Assembly (NCBI GenBank): GCA_027704905.1
Contig: CM051004.1
Coordinates: 11,686,603 to 11,750,602, forward strand
DNA from: Muraenolepis orangiensis
Taxonomy: Eukaryota > Chordata > Actinopteri > Gadiformes > Muraenolepididae
Direction: 5' to 3'
Length of the DNA stretch: 64,000 nt
Made by a program: the position numbers and the translations under genes
The notes under the pieces: generated by a model
What the model saw: the letters and a program-made list of their open reading frames with translations, nothing else
What the model was told of the DNA's origin: nothing
Database searches by the model: none
Shown: positions 43,410-56,469 of the stretch, piece by piece
Layout of the letters: each line of letters begins with the position of its first letter
Position numbering within the stretch: position 1 is the first letter of the stretch

Positions 43410-44850
43410 AGCAGATAATCCAAACTGAATTCAAATCGATTGTGATCTGAGGGGGAAGAAGCGTTGTTTTCTCTTAATAGTGAAAATCTGAAAAATCAGT
43501 TTGGAAAAAAATAAAATTATCAAAATTTTGTTGGGATTTTGACACGGGGACATGATTTGTGTGCCTTCGAGGTGTCAACAATTGTGGTGGTCCTCCCTTT
43601 CGTCAATGAACGAGCCTTCTCTGTTGTACACACACATTAAATGCACATGTTTACACACACACATGCGTCCATACCTCTACTCAATATTGTCGCATGCCCT
43701 TGATACATTCTCTTAGCTAGCACATGATGCTGCTTACTGTCCATGCAGCTGGAACCCCTACATCTGTAGCCAGCAGGCATCAGGACGATCTGTCCCTAGA
43801 CATTATACCACAAGTATATGGGAGCCCAATGGGAGTGTTCCAGCTGAATAACCATGCCGTTGACATTCCTTGACATGCCTCTCTCTCTGACGTTCGTGTC
43901 CCAGTGTGAAAAGAAACCAGCCAATCGTCAATGATCACATTTCGATGTTGTCCTCTTTTACAGCCGTACGTCATTCATTCTCCTTTCCCCCATCCCTAGA
44001 GATCCACTCCTCCACCACTCTGTCCACATACAGTATATGCACACCCCATTCCCAAGGGTAGGCCTATATATTGCGTGAAAGATGAGTTGCATGTTTTATG
44101 TGTGCATTTTGGAGTGGTGGTCCCAATATGTATATAAAATGTGAATATTTAGAGCATACATAGGCATATGAGCTATTGTAACCTAAAGGCAGCTACATCT
44201 TTATCATCACAGCTGCCATGTACAACAATGTTGGTACAAAAAGCACAGTTGGGTTCACAACGGGGTGTAATAGCACAAAACACATAAAAACCTTACAACG
44301 CCAGCGTGGGTGTGTGTGGGAATGAAAAAGTTCAAATTTTACTGAGTGAAAAGCATTTATGTCGACATTGTGTCAACATTATTATTTATTTGTAGTTAAA
44401 GTAAATAAACTAAATAACTTATCTAAAGAAGTGTTGTTTTTCTAGTTCACCACTGAAATGCTGCAAAAACAATATACGCTTAAGTGATAACAGTAATACA
44501 CAGTATCCATTTACATTTACATTGTATAAAATGCTTCCCAACTTAAATCTAGTCAGTCTACTATGTAAATGTTATTATTTGTAATGTAATTTACTATGTA
44601 AATTACATTGTTTTCCTCGATTACAAATCTTAGATCCAACAATGCTTCTAGCCGAACTTCTAGAGGCAGACACATCTCCTACAATGGAAACCAGCAAGTG
44701 TGAAGGGCGGGGGTGACACAGGGTTTCCTGTTTTGTTATGGAGATATTCGTCCAGAGGAGTGCAAGATGGAGGTTTCAGAAGACTATTTTAACAAATGTA
44801 TATCTACAGTGGCCAGTCTACTTCACACAGTTAATCTGACTGTAAGATCG
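43410..44850. other. Unit 1 DNA without recognised gene
   Basis: No domain-bearing frame is seen. A 64-codon frame on the - strand at 43,974-43,780 has no recognisable family. The last 100 bases (44,767-44,852) contain the start of the frame described at 50,184. Confidence 0.45.
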
Positions 44851-45269
44851 CTATAAAAAAAGGATATACAGTACTGTATATATTATAGGGGCAGTGGTGG
44901 GTAAAGTCCAAAAAGACAAAAAAAGCATTTGTTGAATGGAAAATAGCACAGAAAAAATACCAGCACAGTTTCTTACTTCTAATTGGGTGGGCAGCCTTCA
45001 GCCTCCGCTCCCTCGGTTGGGGTTCAGGAACAACACCCAGAGCTCTGAAGCAGACCCATCTGTGTCTCTCGGGGGATGCTGAGGGGGTTGCTATGACAAC
45101 AATGAACTTGGAGGCCTGTGCTATAAAGCAGGTTCAACATCTCCAGGACCCATGGCTTCACTAAGACTAACAACCACCAGCAGCATTGTGTGGGGATGGA
45201 CAGCACAAGTTATTTATCTTTTGCACACAAGTTAGTTATCTTGTGCACACAAGATAAGTACCACCGCGA

Positions 45270-45720
45270 GTGAGTGTACTATTTGCCAACAGCAGCGTAG
45301 TATGCCTACAACTGCCCCAATTCATACATGGAAATGGGCTGCAAGTCCCTGGGAGAGAATAAACCTTGATTTTGCTGGGGACAACAGATGTGCTTGGTAG
45401 TGATGGATGATTATTCTAGATGGCCAGAGATCATCCACCAGCACACTACCACCTCAGCTATAACAATTGAAGCACTGAGAAATGTTATGGTAAACCAAAA
45501 GAACAGGTAATGGACATTAGTTCATATCACATGAATTTGATTCCTTTCTAACCAAAAAGGGAGAGAAACACATGAAATGACCTGCATACCATCCTGTAAG
45601 TAATGGTTTAGCTGAAAGATTAGGGGAAAATCTTAAGAAATCTTTAGCCAAGAATCGAGCCATTGGTGGTGGACACTTAAGCACGCTGTAGCCAATCTTC
45701 TGTTGGTGAAAAAATTGGTG
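45270..45720 (+). pseudogene. Ty3-type integrase remnant (unit 2 copy)
   Basis: Virtually identical copy of 36,590-37,040, with the same stops and frameshifts, carried along by the tandem duplication. Confidence 0.75.
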
Positions 45721-46248
45721 ACTTTATAAAACATGTATCCACAAAGTGTGATCCGGACATTTATTGTTTGGTAATTGGTAATTCATGATTGCTAAACTAT
45801 GTCAATTTAATTCGCGATGCACTTACTTTCTTTGTTCCTTGTCTGTGTTTATTGACGTGACAAAGGGAATGAACATACAAGGAACATTGACATTGAAGGG
45901 GCAGTTGTTTGCATAATACTATAACACCAAACTAGTCATCTGCTCTAAACACAGGCCAAATGCTCAAATAATCAATACATCTATATGTATCAATGTAGGC
46001 TAACTAAAATGGGCCTATTTAGGCTACATGTTTTCTTTCTATTAATTTGGTATTTGTCAGATCATACATTCACTGCAAATGTACCAATCAACTTCTTCTA
46101 GTTTAGATATTTGAATTTTTTAACATTTTGTTGTTTAGACAACTTACACATTATGCCACCTCACCCTTCATACATTTGAGTAAGTCAATTATTTGAAGAC
46201 AACTTTGAAGGCTAGACATGAGCTAAACCTTGACAACATCTCATAGAG

Positions 46249-46735
46249 GTGTATTTTGCATACACACTTGCACACCAGTGGCAAGTGGGACAGGAGTCTC
46301 TCTCTGTCGGAGCCCTCATCGACTCTGGAGCGGATGAGAGTCTCATAGACACCACCTTGGCCAAGCAGGCAGGGATCCCGCTGTCTCTCGACAAACCCCT
46401 CACCAGTTCACGCCTTGGATGGCCATCCCCTGGTCCCGATCACTCAGAGCACTGCCTCCATAAGCCTGTCCATTTCAGGAAACCACCACGAGTCCACCCG
46501 GTTCCTAGTCATTCACGCCCAGACCACTCCACTGGTCCTTGACAGACCATGGCTCGAGAGACACAATCCCCACATTTGCTGGACCTCGGGCAGCATCATC
46601 GGGTGGAGTTCTTCCTGCCACGCCAACTTCCTGCGATCAGCTACTCCTCCTGCCTCAGACCCCAGACCCGTGCCTTCCCCTCCTGAACTCTCCAGAGTTC
46701 CGTCTATGTAACACGACCTGGCTGAGGTGTTCAGC
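46249..46735 (+). pseudogene. Ty3 protease fragment (unit 2 copy)
   Basis: Same protease as at 37,569 with SVGALIDSGADESLID, but one extra C (CCTCACCAGTTC for CCTCACAGTTC) shifts the frame, so the remaining part (to VPSM) is read from another frame. It ends at the 3.3-kb deletion junction near 46,748; the reverse transcriptase and all later domains are absent. Confidence 0.9.
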
Positions 46736-46748
46736 ATGGAGCACTCAC

Positions 46749-48065
46749 ACGGTAGGGGGGAGAAGAGATGGTGCCCAGGGTGGTTCCAGTCCTTTATGAT
46801 GGACATGGCCTTCTTCCGACATCTGGTCCTAAAGATCCCCTCAATGCATGGAAGTGCATACCCGATGATCTTTTCTACCGTCCTCACGACCCTCTGGGTG
46901 GCTTTTCTTGTCCTGTGCAGTGGTGTTGCCATATCACACAGTGACGCCACTCATTGGCTCTCTACAGTGCCACGGAAGAAGTTCACAAGCCACCGTTGGC
47001 CTATTCCGCTTTTCCTGAGGCACCGCAGGGCATAGGTGCTGGTGTGCCTTCTTTAGCATGACCTCCGTGTTGTGGGTTCACGCCAGGTTGTCGGAAATCT
47101 GTAGCTCGAGGAGACAGAAACAGCTGACGACTTCCACCGGTGTCCTGTCCAAGCAGATGGTGGTGGGGGTACCCCGATGGCTCCTGAAGTCAACGATGAG
47201 CTCCTTAGTCTTGCTGACATTCAGTGCGAGGCTGTTGTCCTCCACAGACCATTGCGTCAGCCGGACTACCTCATCTCTGTACTCATTTTGTTGTCCTCGT
47301 TTATCAGGCCTATGGTGTCGTCGGCTAACGTAATATTCAGATTATTGCTGTGCGGGGCAGTTCAGTCATATGTGTACAGCGAGTACAGCCGGGGACTGAG
47401 GCAGCAGCCTTGAGGTGCTCCGGTGTTGAGGACCAGGGTGGATGAGATGTTGCTCCCAATCTTCACCACATGAGGCCTGCCCGTCAGGAAGTCCATAATC
47501 CAGTTACAGATGGGGGCGCCCAAGCCTAGGTCCCTCAGTTTCAGGACCAGCTTGGAGGGAACGATGGTGTTGAACGGCAAGCTGTAGTCAATGGACAGCA
47601 GTCTGACGTAGGTTTCCCCCCTGTCTTGGTGCTCCAGGGCCGTGTGTAGTGCCAGGGAGATGGTGTCGTCTACAGACCTGTTTGGTCTGTATGCAAACTG
47701 TAGTGGCTCTAGGGACTCAGGGATGGAAAAGTTTATATGCAACATGACAAGTTCATCAAGGCACTTCATGGCGATGGGTGTTAAAGCCACTGGAAGATAA
47801 TCATTGAGGAACACAGGAGCCAGCTGGTCAGCGCAGGTATTGAAGACATGGGATATAACTCCATCTGGGCGGGCTGCCTTCCCTGCCTTCACCCTCCTGA
47901 AGGTTCTGCGGACCTGGTACTCCGACAGTTGTAGAACGTAGTCCTCTGGGTGAATGTTCAATTTATTGGTCGGCTCAGAGTTCCCCCTTTCAGAGAGAGC
48001 GTAAAATGTGTTCAGCTCGTCTGGTAGGTTGGGGTTGACTTGTATTCTGTTGTGCCACACATGGA
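46749..48065 (-). pseudogene. CR1/L2-type LINE (unit 2 copy, 3' end deleted)
   Basis: A 232-codon reverse-transcriptase frame at 48,060-47,362 differs from the unit 1 copy by single residues (NTCADQ for NTCTDQ). The 3' end is cut at the deletion junction, where the - strand frame runs into the reversed Ty3 protease sequence. Confidence 0.9.
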
Positions 48066-48193
48066 GCGTAGCTGACGGAACCCCTAGGTAGTAAACACAG
48101 AGTCAGAGTCAAAATGATATGAGGTGTGAGCTATCAACTATGTGTGAGAAAATTACGGAAGTAATAATACTATGTGTAAAGTACGGAAGTACG

Positions 48194-48421
48194 AGTATTA
48201 GGGCCAGGCATAACATTTTAAAAAATTAGAGGAAGATTTTTTATTAATTTTGCATGTCGAGAATAAAGTCGAGAATAAATAGACTTTATTCTCGACATTT
48301 CGAATTTATTCTCGAAATTGTATTTAGACTTTATTCTCGACATTTTGACTTTATTCTCGACATTTCGACTTTATTCTCAACATTTATTTTCGTTGTTTTT
48401 TTTATGCCTGGCCCTAATACT
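48194..48421. mobile_element. MITE with 20-bp inverted ends (unit 2 copy)
   Basis: Same element as at 42,800-43,026, with identical inverted ends and one extra base in the T-rich stretch before the right end. Confidence 0.88.
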
Positions 48422-48444
48422 CTTCCGTAGTAAAGCGACTTATG

Positions 48445-48795
48445 TGTGTACGAAATGGAAATCCAACAAGGGGGTGTTGTATAATGTGCTGCGGGGAAAA
48501 GTCCAAACAAGTCCAAAACAAACACAAAAACATCCAGGGCAAAATTGAAATCGAAATCCAACAAAAGTAACAAACAAGAGAAATAGTCCAACTAGTCCAC
48601 CGAAACACCTAGGCACTGCAGTGGTGCCCTTGAGCAAGGCACCAGACCCCTACACTGCTCCCCGGACGCTGCATATAAAATTGCTGCCCACTGCACCTAA
48701 TACTATGATGGGTTAAATGCAGAAAAACACATTTCACATTTCACACACACTTCATGTATTTGACAAAAAAAGAGGACTCAATCCTCCAGATTTAG
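48445..48795. mobile_element. Inverted Ty3 LTR fragment and SINE body (unit 2 copies)
   Basis: 48,445-48,600 repeats the inverted LTR fragment, and 48,607-48,795 repeats the SINE body, in the same order as in unit 1. Confidence 0.8.
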
Positions 48796-48799
48796 ATAC

Positions 48800-50130
48800 A
48801 TTTTAGCAGATAATCCAAACTGAATTCAAATCGATTGTGATCTGAGGGGGAAGAAGCGTTGTTTTCTCTTAATAGTGAAAATCTGAAAAATCAGTTTGGA
48901 AAAAAATAAAATTATCAAAATTTTGTTGGGATTTTGACACGGGGACATGATTTGTGTGCCTTCGAGGTGTCAACAATTGTGGTGGTCCTCCCTTTCGTCA
49001 ATGAACGAGCCTTCTCTGTTGTACACACACATTAAATGCACATGTTTACACACACACATGCGTCCATACCTCTACTCAATATTGTCGCATGCCCTTGATA
49101 CATTCTCTTAGCTAGCACATGATGCTGCTTACTGTCCATGCAGCTGGAACCCCTACATCTGTAGCCAGCAGGCATCAGGACGATCTGTCCCTAGACATTA
49201 TACCACAAGTATATGGGAGCCCAATGGGAGTGTTCCAGCTGAATAACCATGCCGTTGACATTCCTTGACATGCCTCTCTCTCTGACGTTCGTGTCCCAGT
49301 GTGAAAAGAAACCAGCCAATCGTCAATGATCACATTTCGATGTTGTCCTCTTTTACAGCCGTACGTCATTCATTCTCCTTTCCCCCATCCCTAGAGATCC
49401 ACTCCTCCACCACTCTGTCCACATACAGTATATGCACACCCCATTCCCAAGGGTAGGCCTATATATTGCGTGAAAGATGAGTTGCATGTTTTATGTGTGC
49501 ATTTTGGAGTGGTGGTCCCAATATGTATATTAAATGTGAATATTTAGAGCATACATAGGCATATGAGCTATTGTAACCTAAAGGCAGCTACATCTTTATC
49601 ATCACAGCTGCCATGTACAACAATGTTGGTACAAAAAGCACAGTTGGGTTCACAACGGGGTGTAATAGCACAAAACACATAAAAACCTTACAACGCCAGC
49701 GTGGGTGTGTGTGTGGGAATGAAAAAGTTCAAATTTTACTGAGTGAAAAGCATTTATGTCGACATTGTGTCAACATTATTATTTATTTGTAGTTAAAGTA
49801 AATAAACTAAATAACTTATCTAAAGAAGTGTTGTTTTTCTAGTTCACCACTGAAATGCTGCAAAAACAATATACGCTTAAGTGATAACAGTAATACACAG
49901 TATCCATTTACATTTACATTGTATAAAATGCTTCCCAACTTAAATCTAGTCAGTCTACTATGTAAATGTTATTATTTGTAATGTAATTTACTATGTAAAT
50001 TACATTGTTTTCCTCGATTAGAAATCTTAGATCCAACAATGCTTCTAGCCGAACTTCTAGAGGCAGACACATCTCCTACAACGGAAACCAGCAAGTGTGA
50101 AGGGCGGGGGTGACACAGGGTTTCCTGTTT
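48800..50130. other. Unit 2 DNA without recognised gene
   Basis: Copy of 43,410-44,740; a (GT) run is two bases longer here near 49,706. Nothing coding is recognised. Confidence 0.45.
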
Positions 50131-50183
50131 TGTTATGGAGATATTCGTCCAGACTCGGAGAGAAACACATTGGGAGTGCAAGA

Positions 50184-50380
50184 TGGAGGTTTCAGAAGAC
50201 TATTTTAACAAATGTATATCTACAGTGGCCAGTCTACTTCACACTGTTAATCTGACTGTAAGATCGCTTGTGGAACTCGATGTTCCCGAGCTTGAGGCTC
50301 GGGAACATTGCTGTTGTGAAAGACACATCTCACCCCAACCATGGACTGTTTGCCCTCCTCCCCTCCGGGAGGCGCTATAG
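50184..50380 (+). CDS. Unrecognised ORF start joined to a LINE fragment
   Basis: The ATG at 50,184 opens MEVSEDYFNKCISTVASLLH then TVNLTVRSLVELDVPELEAR, after which the frame enters LINE sequence and stops. The first 36 codons look protein-like and could be the first exon of a cellular gene or the N-terminus of an unrecognised element. The unit 1 copy (44,768) stops after RSL. Function unknown. Confidence 0.25.
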
Positions 50381-50985
50381 AAACCTTTGTTCCAAGTTAA
50401 GCAGGCTTAGGAACAGCTTCTTCCCCTCAGCTGTCATCTCTCTGAACTCTGTACCATGATGACAGCCCCCCCCCCTGCTACCGCCCACCCTGCCATCCAT
50501 GCTCAATATATCCTATAATAATAATACATCACTATCAATGTCTTCGACTGCCTTGCACTGTAATCATAACTACCTACCTTTACCTATAGTATACATATTC
50601 ATTGATAACATACCTGTATGATAGCATGTACATTTTTACATTTTTGCTACCTGCTATATATATATATATATATATATATAACACCATCATATATATTTAT
50701 CCTGTTTTTCATAATAGCATACCCTGTATCACTACCTGTTGAATACTTGTATACTTATCTGTATATATACCTATTATTATGCACATATCTCATACATACT
50801 CTATAAGTGATCTTATAACTGTTTTTATACCGAGTAGACTGTCTTTTAGCAACTGTAAACTGTAAATGATATATTACCATGCACTTTACTGCAACATTTG
50901 CAATCTGGTTAGATGCCAAATTATTTTCGCTGTTCTGTACTTGTGCTGTACACTGACAATACATTTGAATCTAATCTTTGAATCT
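50290..50985 (+). mobile_element. L2-type LINE C-terminal and 3'-end fragment
   Basis: One frame reads KDTSHPNHGLFALLPSGRRY then LCSKLSRLRNSFFPSAVISL, the end of a LINE ORF. It is followed by a C-rich run, a long AT-rich 3' untranslated region with (TA)n at 50,656-50,681, and the end ACATTTGAATCTAATCTTTG then AATCTAA, a repeat tail typical of these LINEs. Confidence 0.8.
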
Positions 50986-50999
50986 AACCTATAATTATC

Positions 51000-51330
51000 T
51001 GTCCCTGAACTCAGCCACCACTGAGTTAAAAAAAGGAAGAGACAATATGGGAAACAAACAAAACAAAACAAGCTATGCATCGATCACCAGTACAAAGATA
51101 ATGAGTAAAGGGCTCCTTAACTACCTGCTATGGAACGGAATGGATAATGGGAGGGAAAATAAAATGAGTTATGGGCTTTATAGTGATGGGCTGAGATATG
51201 GACATAAGTCATGCCTCACTGACATGCAAGTCATGAGAAGTGCAAAGAAAAATTGACTGGAATCTATATTTATATTTATTTATATTTGAAGTACTATATT
51301 ATCCTATCTTTAATCAGGCCAGTCCACAGG
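51000..51330. other. AT-rich DNA, nothing recognised
   Basis: A 92-codon frame at 50,978-51,256 is low in complexity and has no recognisable domain. Confidence 0.45.
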
Positions 51331-52406
51331 AGCCCAGTGAATCCCTGTGAGAATGAGGTGAATGAGAGACTGAGCAACTCCATACATCAAACAATACACC
51401 ACCCATTCACGCTACTCAACCCAGAAATTTGTGAGCAAGACTCAACCGACTCAGTTCTACAACGCTTCTTACATTCATACATTACATACTAACATAACAT
51501 CATAATTGATCAGTTGCTCGCCTAAATCTCAATCGGAACAGCACTCAAATACGATAACAATATAGGTGTGAGAAACAACAGACCATATATATGTTCTCCT
51601 CCAATCTTTACTTATTGTAATGGCAGGTGTGAAAGATACACAATTATGTAAACATAAAGTCTATACAAATTGTCAAATGTACTGTACCAATAATGTCTTT
51701 AGAAGCACAATGAATTACTACAAAAGAGATGAAATGTAATGAACACCATTGCACTTTCTTTGAGGAATATTAAGGTTATTGTCAAGGATCCTGTTGACAT
51801 ACATCCATGATGTATGATGATGATTAAACATGCAAGCAGAACAGCAGGTCATGGTGTGTGAACCACATTCAATCATAGACTATGCGGTGCAAATGAGGTG
51901 TGGTAAATACCTCATTTGCCATTTATATTCATGTGTTATTGTATTCAATCCCGTACTGGTTATAGCAGTATACTGTTACCAGCAGAAAATTGTATATCTT
52001 GTGGCAGCATGATTTTCAGCACACAATGGGAAAACAAGGTTAGAGAGGAAGGACATTATCTGTCTTCATATAGAACTTAAGCTCTAGCTTGTCCCAGCTG
52101 GCTCCCTGTCTATCTTTTATTCAGCAACCTCTTTGTTGCGTGGCATCGGGACTCAATTCACAGTGTACCTTTGAACCCTAATAATTGTATTGTAAGAGAG
52201 CAATGTATCATCATCATCATCATTATTATATACAATGTACTACTACTACTAGCGTAAACCTTTATAATAGCCCCATTGTTCACTGATTATCTGTTTCAAG
52301 CTAATGTGTCACGACCTCTGGAAGAATGACCTATGAACTGGGGTAGGCAGCCCTGCACTCTGCTGCAGGTACTGACAGGCATATTGTTATTACACTGTGT
52401 TGTATT

Positions 52407-52516
<110 letters not shown>

Positions 52517-53111
52517 TGTTTGTGTCCATGCGTGCCTCCATGCAGGGATACAATGGCGTGATTGACAGCTTTGTCAGCTTTTGAAAATCAAAGAAATAGA
52601 TAGACCTGGGAAAACGGTAGACAGAGACACATGCTCAGTGATGTAAAATGTACACATATACATATATAACGCAGCCCCCGGCCACAGACCGTCACCCCTT
52701 AAGTGAGTTCCATTGGAGAAAAACCAGCGGTGGTGACCAACTGCTGTTTACATGGGAATTCTGTTCCGCATCAGCTATCGCACACAGGGAGGATGGCCTC
52801 CCCTGATGAGGGTCAGAGGAGGTTGTTTCTTTAGTTGAATTTTCCAATCGACAGCCAATTCCAATAGACAGCCAATAGACACGGTCTACACTTGAATTTG
52901 CTTTCCAGCTGATGAAGAGGCCAGAGGGGCTGCAGTGCGCAGAAGGGGTTTGCAGATCGAATCTTTAGGTTGTTTTGGTGGGTGAAAAAATCCATGTTTA
53001 CTTCATGAATGAGGTGATGAATTATAGTGAAATAAGCTTTTTCTGCTTTAGCCGTAGCTCTACTCTTTTAGACATTTAAACTAATTGCCCTGGTGTCCCT
53101 GATTAAAGAGT

Positions 53112-53530
53112 AGTCAAGTCAAGTCAATTTTATTTGTATAGCCCTTTATCACAGTTACAGTCTCAAAGGGCTTCACAGGCCACATATTTACAACCCCCCC
53201 CCCCCAAACCCTAGCCCCCTTAAGGGCAAGAAAAAAATCCCTTAATGATGGAGGGAGAAATCTTGAGAAGGAACACAGAGGGGGGGATCCCTCCTTCCAG
53301 GGATGGTTCAGGAGTGCAATGGGTGCCATAAGTGACATGCATAATAATGTACAAGGAAGTACAAGGAAAAAAATTTGTAAAATGAGAATATAATTTGTGT
53401 GTGGTGCTGGCCGGTATCCTTCAGGTGGGGATCACAGCAGTACACTGGAAAACAGAAGCAGACTGTGGTATGATTAGATGGGGTAGAGTGGGCAAGAAAC
53501 ATGTAGAGAACCTCTAGTCTAGTACCTATC
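53112..53530. repeat. LINE 3'-end-like repeat (right-arm partner)
   Basis: Starts AAGTCAAGTCAATTTTATTT then GTATAGCCCTTTATCACAG, and continues as the reverse complement of 3,740-4,110, with a C run at 53,195. Confidence 0.6.
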
Positions 53531-53775
53531 GGCAGCAGGGGTAGGCTAGTCTGTTACTAGTTTGTTAGGCTAGTACTTGTTACAAATGGCCAATAAAAAT
53601 ATATTGTATCTTGTATCTTGTAGTGCTGCGCTACCGAGTCAGTTGAGCTGTAATAAGAGCTGAGGGGCACTCCTCGGAGACAAACAACGATGTAAAAAGC
53701 TAGGCTTTAAGTTTGGATTTAAAAATGTCAACAGAGTCTGCTGCCCTGATTACAGGTGGCAGACTGTTCCACACA

Positions 53776-54410
53776 TTTACATTCACATTTACATTTACAT
53801 TTACATTTACATTTAGGGCATTTGGCAGACGCTTTTATCCAAAGCGACCTACAAGGTGTACATTTGTTGAAGAAGACAATAGCATAACACTGAGGTACGC
53901 GAACATAAAAATAGAGCAGTTCACAAGCATTCATATTAACAAGATGAATAACACAATTTCGTACTGCCAGGTCACCTGCTTAAGTAGCTGTGATAAGAGT
54001 GTGTTATCAATATTAAGGATATACACTTGCTAGAATATACAACATGCTAAGAGCTATTAATGTCAGCACTTAAGCAAGTTAGGGGTTCACAAAGGAGAAG
54101 GAGGGTTCAAGGAGAGTCCAGGTGGACTCTGAACAGGTGGGTCTTGAGTCTCTTGCGGAAGCTGGCGAGGGACTCTGCCATCCTGACATGGGACGGGAGT
54201 TCATTCCACCACTGTGGAGCCAGAGCCGTGAAGAGCTGGGTCTTGGAAGAGCGATGCTTGGTTGTCATCAGTGAAGGTCGAACAAGTCGCCTGGCAGAAG
54301 TTGAGCGGAGCGCTCTGACTGGGATGTAGGGCTTGACCAACGCCTGGAGGTAGGCTGGGGCAGTTCCATTGACTGCCCTAAAGGTCAGCACCACAAATAG
54401 GGCGCTCGGT
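53776..54410 (-). mobile_element. TTTACA repeat and LINE C-terminal fragment
   Basis: A (TTTACA)n hexamer run lies at 53,778-53,814, then the TTTTATCCAAAGCGACCTAC repeat box. On the - strand 54,394-54,107 codes FRAVNGTAPAYLQALVKPYI, RSSKTQLFTALAPQWWNELP and FRKRLKTHLFRV, a typical fish LINE or repeat ORF C-terminus similar in layout to that at 31.3-31.6 kb. It interrupts the right arm and is absent from the left. Confidence 0.7.
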
Positions 54411-54419
54411 AGGAGAACG

Positions 54420-55080
54420 CTCTATTACCTGCTGATTTCTAACCTTTGGGATTGATAGAAGGCCGGCTCCTGAAGGGGCCAAGGGGCCGAGATGGACAAT
54501 AGGGAACAATAAGGTCCTTCAGGTATGATGGTGCTAATCTGTGTAGGAAGTAAGTAGTAGCACCTTGAAATCTGACCTCGCATTAACTGGAAGCCAGTGG
54601 AGCGAGGTCAGTCATGAATCTAGCAGCAGCATTCTGCACAAGCTGGAGGTGTTCATAGCATGGCTGGTAACCCAGAGAACAGTGCATTACATTCATTGAA
54701 TAGTCATTTAAACAGTGGAACAACAGGTGTTTTTTTAAGAAATACTGACAGCCGGCAGCCTGCATTAGCTGGGGTGTGTTGGTGTGCTCAGTGATGGGCC
54801 AGGAGGGGGGAATGATGTCAATTTAATCATGACATCTGCCCCCAGCCATTGTATTCCATTGTATTCCATTGTATGCCATGGCTCATCATGCAAGTGTTTA
54901 ACTGATTGTTCTTGCCTGTGTTTATAATACCTTGACTTTATGTAAACAAGACATAATCAAACCTATCATTCAGATCAACAGATAACCTGTGATTATGGAT
55001 AATCATTATCATTTGTTATCATATGCTGTTTTCGCTCTTTCCTATTTTCTGTCTTCCCGGGTAATGTATCGTATATATAA
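54420..55080. other. Right-arm extra DNA, nothing clear
   Basis: 54,580-54,700 looks like further upstream LINE ORF sequence on the - strand (CSLGYQPCYEHLQLVQNAAA then RFMTD). The rest, including a TTGTATTCCA triplicate at 54,850, has no recognised gene. Confidence 0.4.
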
Positions 55081-56469
55081 TGTACAATATATATATATAT
55101 GTATATATATATACATATATATATATATAACATAAAGTAAATCTAATGTAATGGGCTACTTTAAATGGACACACATGTTGTCCCAGAAACAATGCGCTGG
55201 TTGCGCTATTTCTAAGGCAACTTGCAAGACCATCTAGATCTCCAACGTTACACTTCGCATATGCCAATACTTTGTGGAAGGGCGAGTAAGCATATCTGGT
55301 GGCAACAATGTCTATAGATGTTTCGATCAGTAAATGACACATTGTCTCAAATCGGCCCGGCCCGTCCAGTTCCTGAGCCGGGTTTTCCTGGTACCCCTGC
55401 ATGTCTATGGATCTGGGTTCTTATCTGGGTCCACAGTTCGCTCCATGTTGCCCCCCGAGGCTCGGCACTTCAGCTGAGTGCACCTGTTTCCCCTCATCAG
55501 GCACACTGTTAAAGGTTGTGTTGCAGATCACTCACTGGGAAATGAACTGAAATCTTGATTCTCGCTCGATTCTGACATTTGCTCTTTCATTTTGGATTTT
55601 GACCCTGGTAACTCTGATCAATGATTTAGCCTTTTGCCTGTTCTGCTCTGAACTCCTTTGTTGTTGCCTGCCCTGTATTTTTGGAACCTTTGTATTTTCT
55701 TTTTGAAGGATCGAGTTCCCAATTGGAACTGTTACCGCTTTTTCCCTGACTGTGTCATAGAAGCAACACAGTAACTGACTCATTAAAGTATCCAGTGTCT
55801 GCTTTTGGTGATCCATCTGCCTCTCTGGTCCACAGACCGTGACACACATAGTACTGCACAGCACAACGTGCACAGGCTACTTTTACACTATTAACATTCA
55901 GGAGTGCTAGTACTTGTACTAACAATTCAATTGGAACCTGCTATTTAAGCATCTTAGTGCCTGTAGTCCAACCTGATTAAGCAACAAACCGGCAGTCAAT
56001 CCAGCGTCTCCACACACAGCAGGATCACTATCTGGTGTTTGCATGGTGGTCCCTCTGAAGAAAATCACGTTTCATCTTATGTGTCACTAATGAATGCCTC
56101 TTTCATTTATGGGAGAATGTTTTTATTTCATACCTATGCCTCGTGATAATTGCTGCTGCTTTATGTAATTGATGAGTTTGCCATGAATGTACACACTTGT
56201 ACACATAAATTAATGAAAAAAGGCCTGGAGCATAGTTACCCAGGTCAGTGTTACCTGTACTTCACACTGCATGGCTATTATTTAGAAAACACCACCAAAG
56301 GGGTTTTGAATTGCTGTCGACAGGAACAAATGCCTGTGAACCTTTTATTTTGAAATGAATACAATCCAAAAATATATACTATATGGAAGTAGCAGTCAAG
56401 ATAAGAGTCAAGATTCAATTATATTTTTCAAAATATCTCATTGGCGGACAGATGTCGTAGTCGAGGTCG

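Larger units (their letters stand above)
36177..44852. repeat. Tandem duplication, unit 1 (8.7 kb)
   Basis: The segment is repeated directly at 44,861-50,268. The first part (36,181-38,066) corresponds at an offset of about 8,681 and the last part (41,354-44,852) at 5,395, with only scattered single-base differences. The junction between units lies at GATCGCTATAAAAAAAGGATATAC: unit 1 ends in GATCGCT, and unit 2 starts in AAAAGGATATAC as unit 1 does. It contains Ty3, L2, MITE and SINE material. It could be real or an assembly effect. Confidence 0.9.
44861..50268. repeat. Tandem duplication, unit 2 (5.4 kb, internal deletion)
   Basis: Compared with unit 1 it lacks 38,067-41,353 (3,287 bases: Ty3 reverse transcriptase to LTR and the LINE 3' end). 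The deletion junction is GAGCACTCACACGGTAGG, with at most one or two extra or shared bases. Near its end, unit 2 has about 20 bases (ACTCGGAGAGAAACACATTG and neighbours) that unit 1 lacks (44,755). Other differences are single substitutions or one-base indels. Confidence 0.9.
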
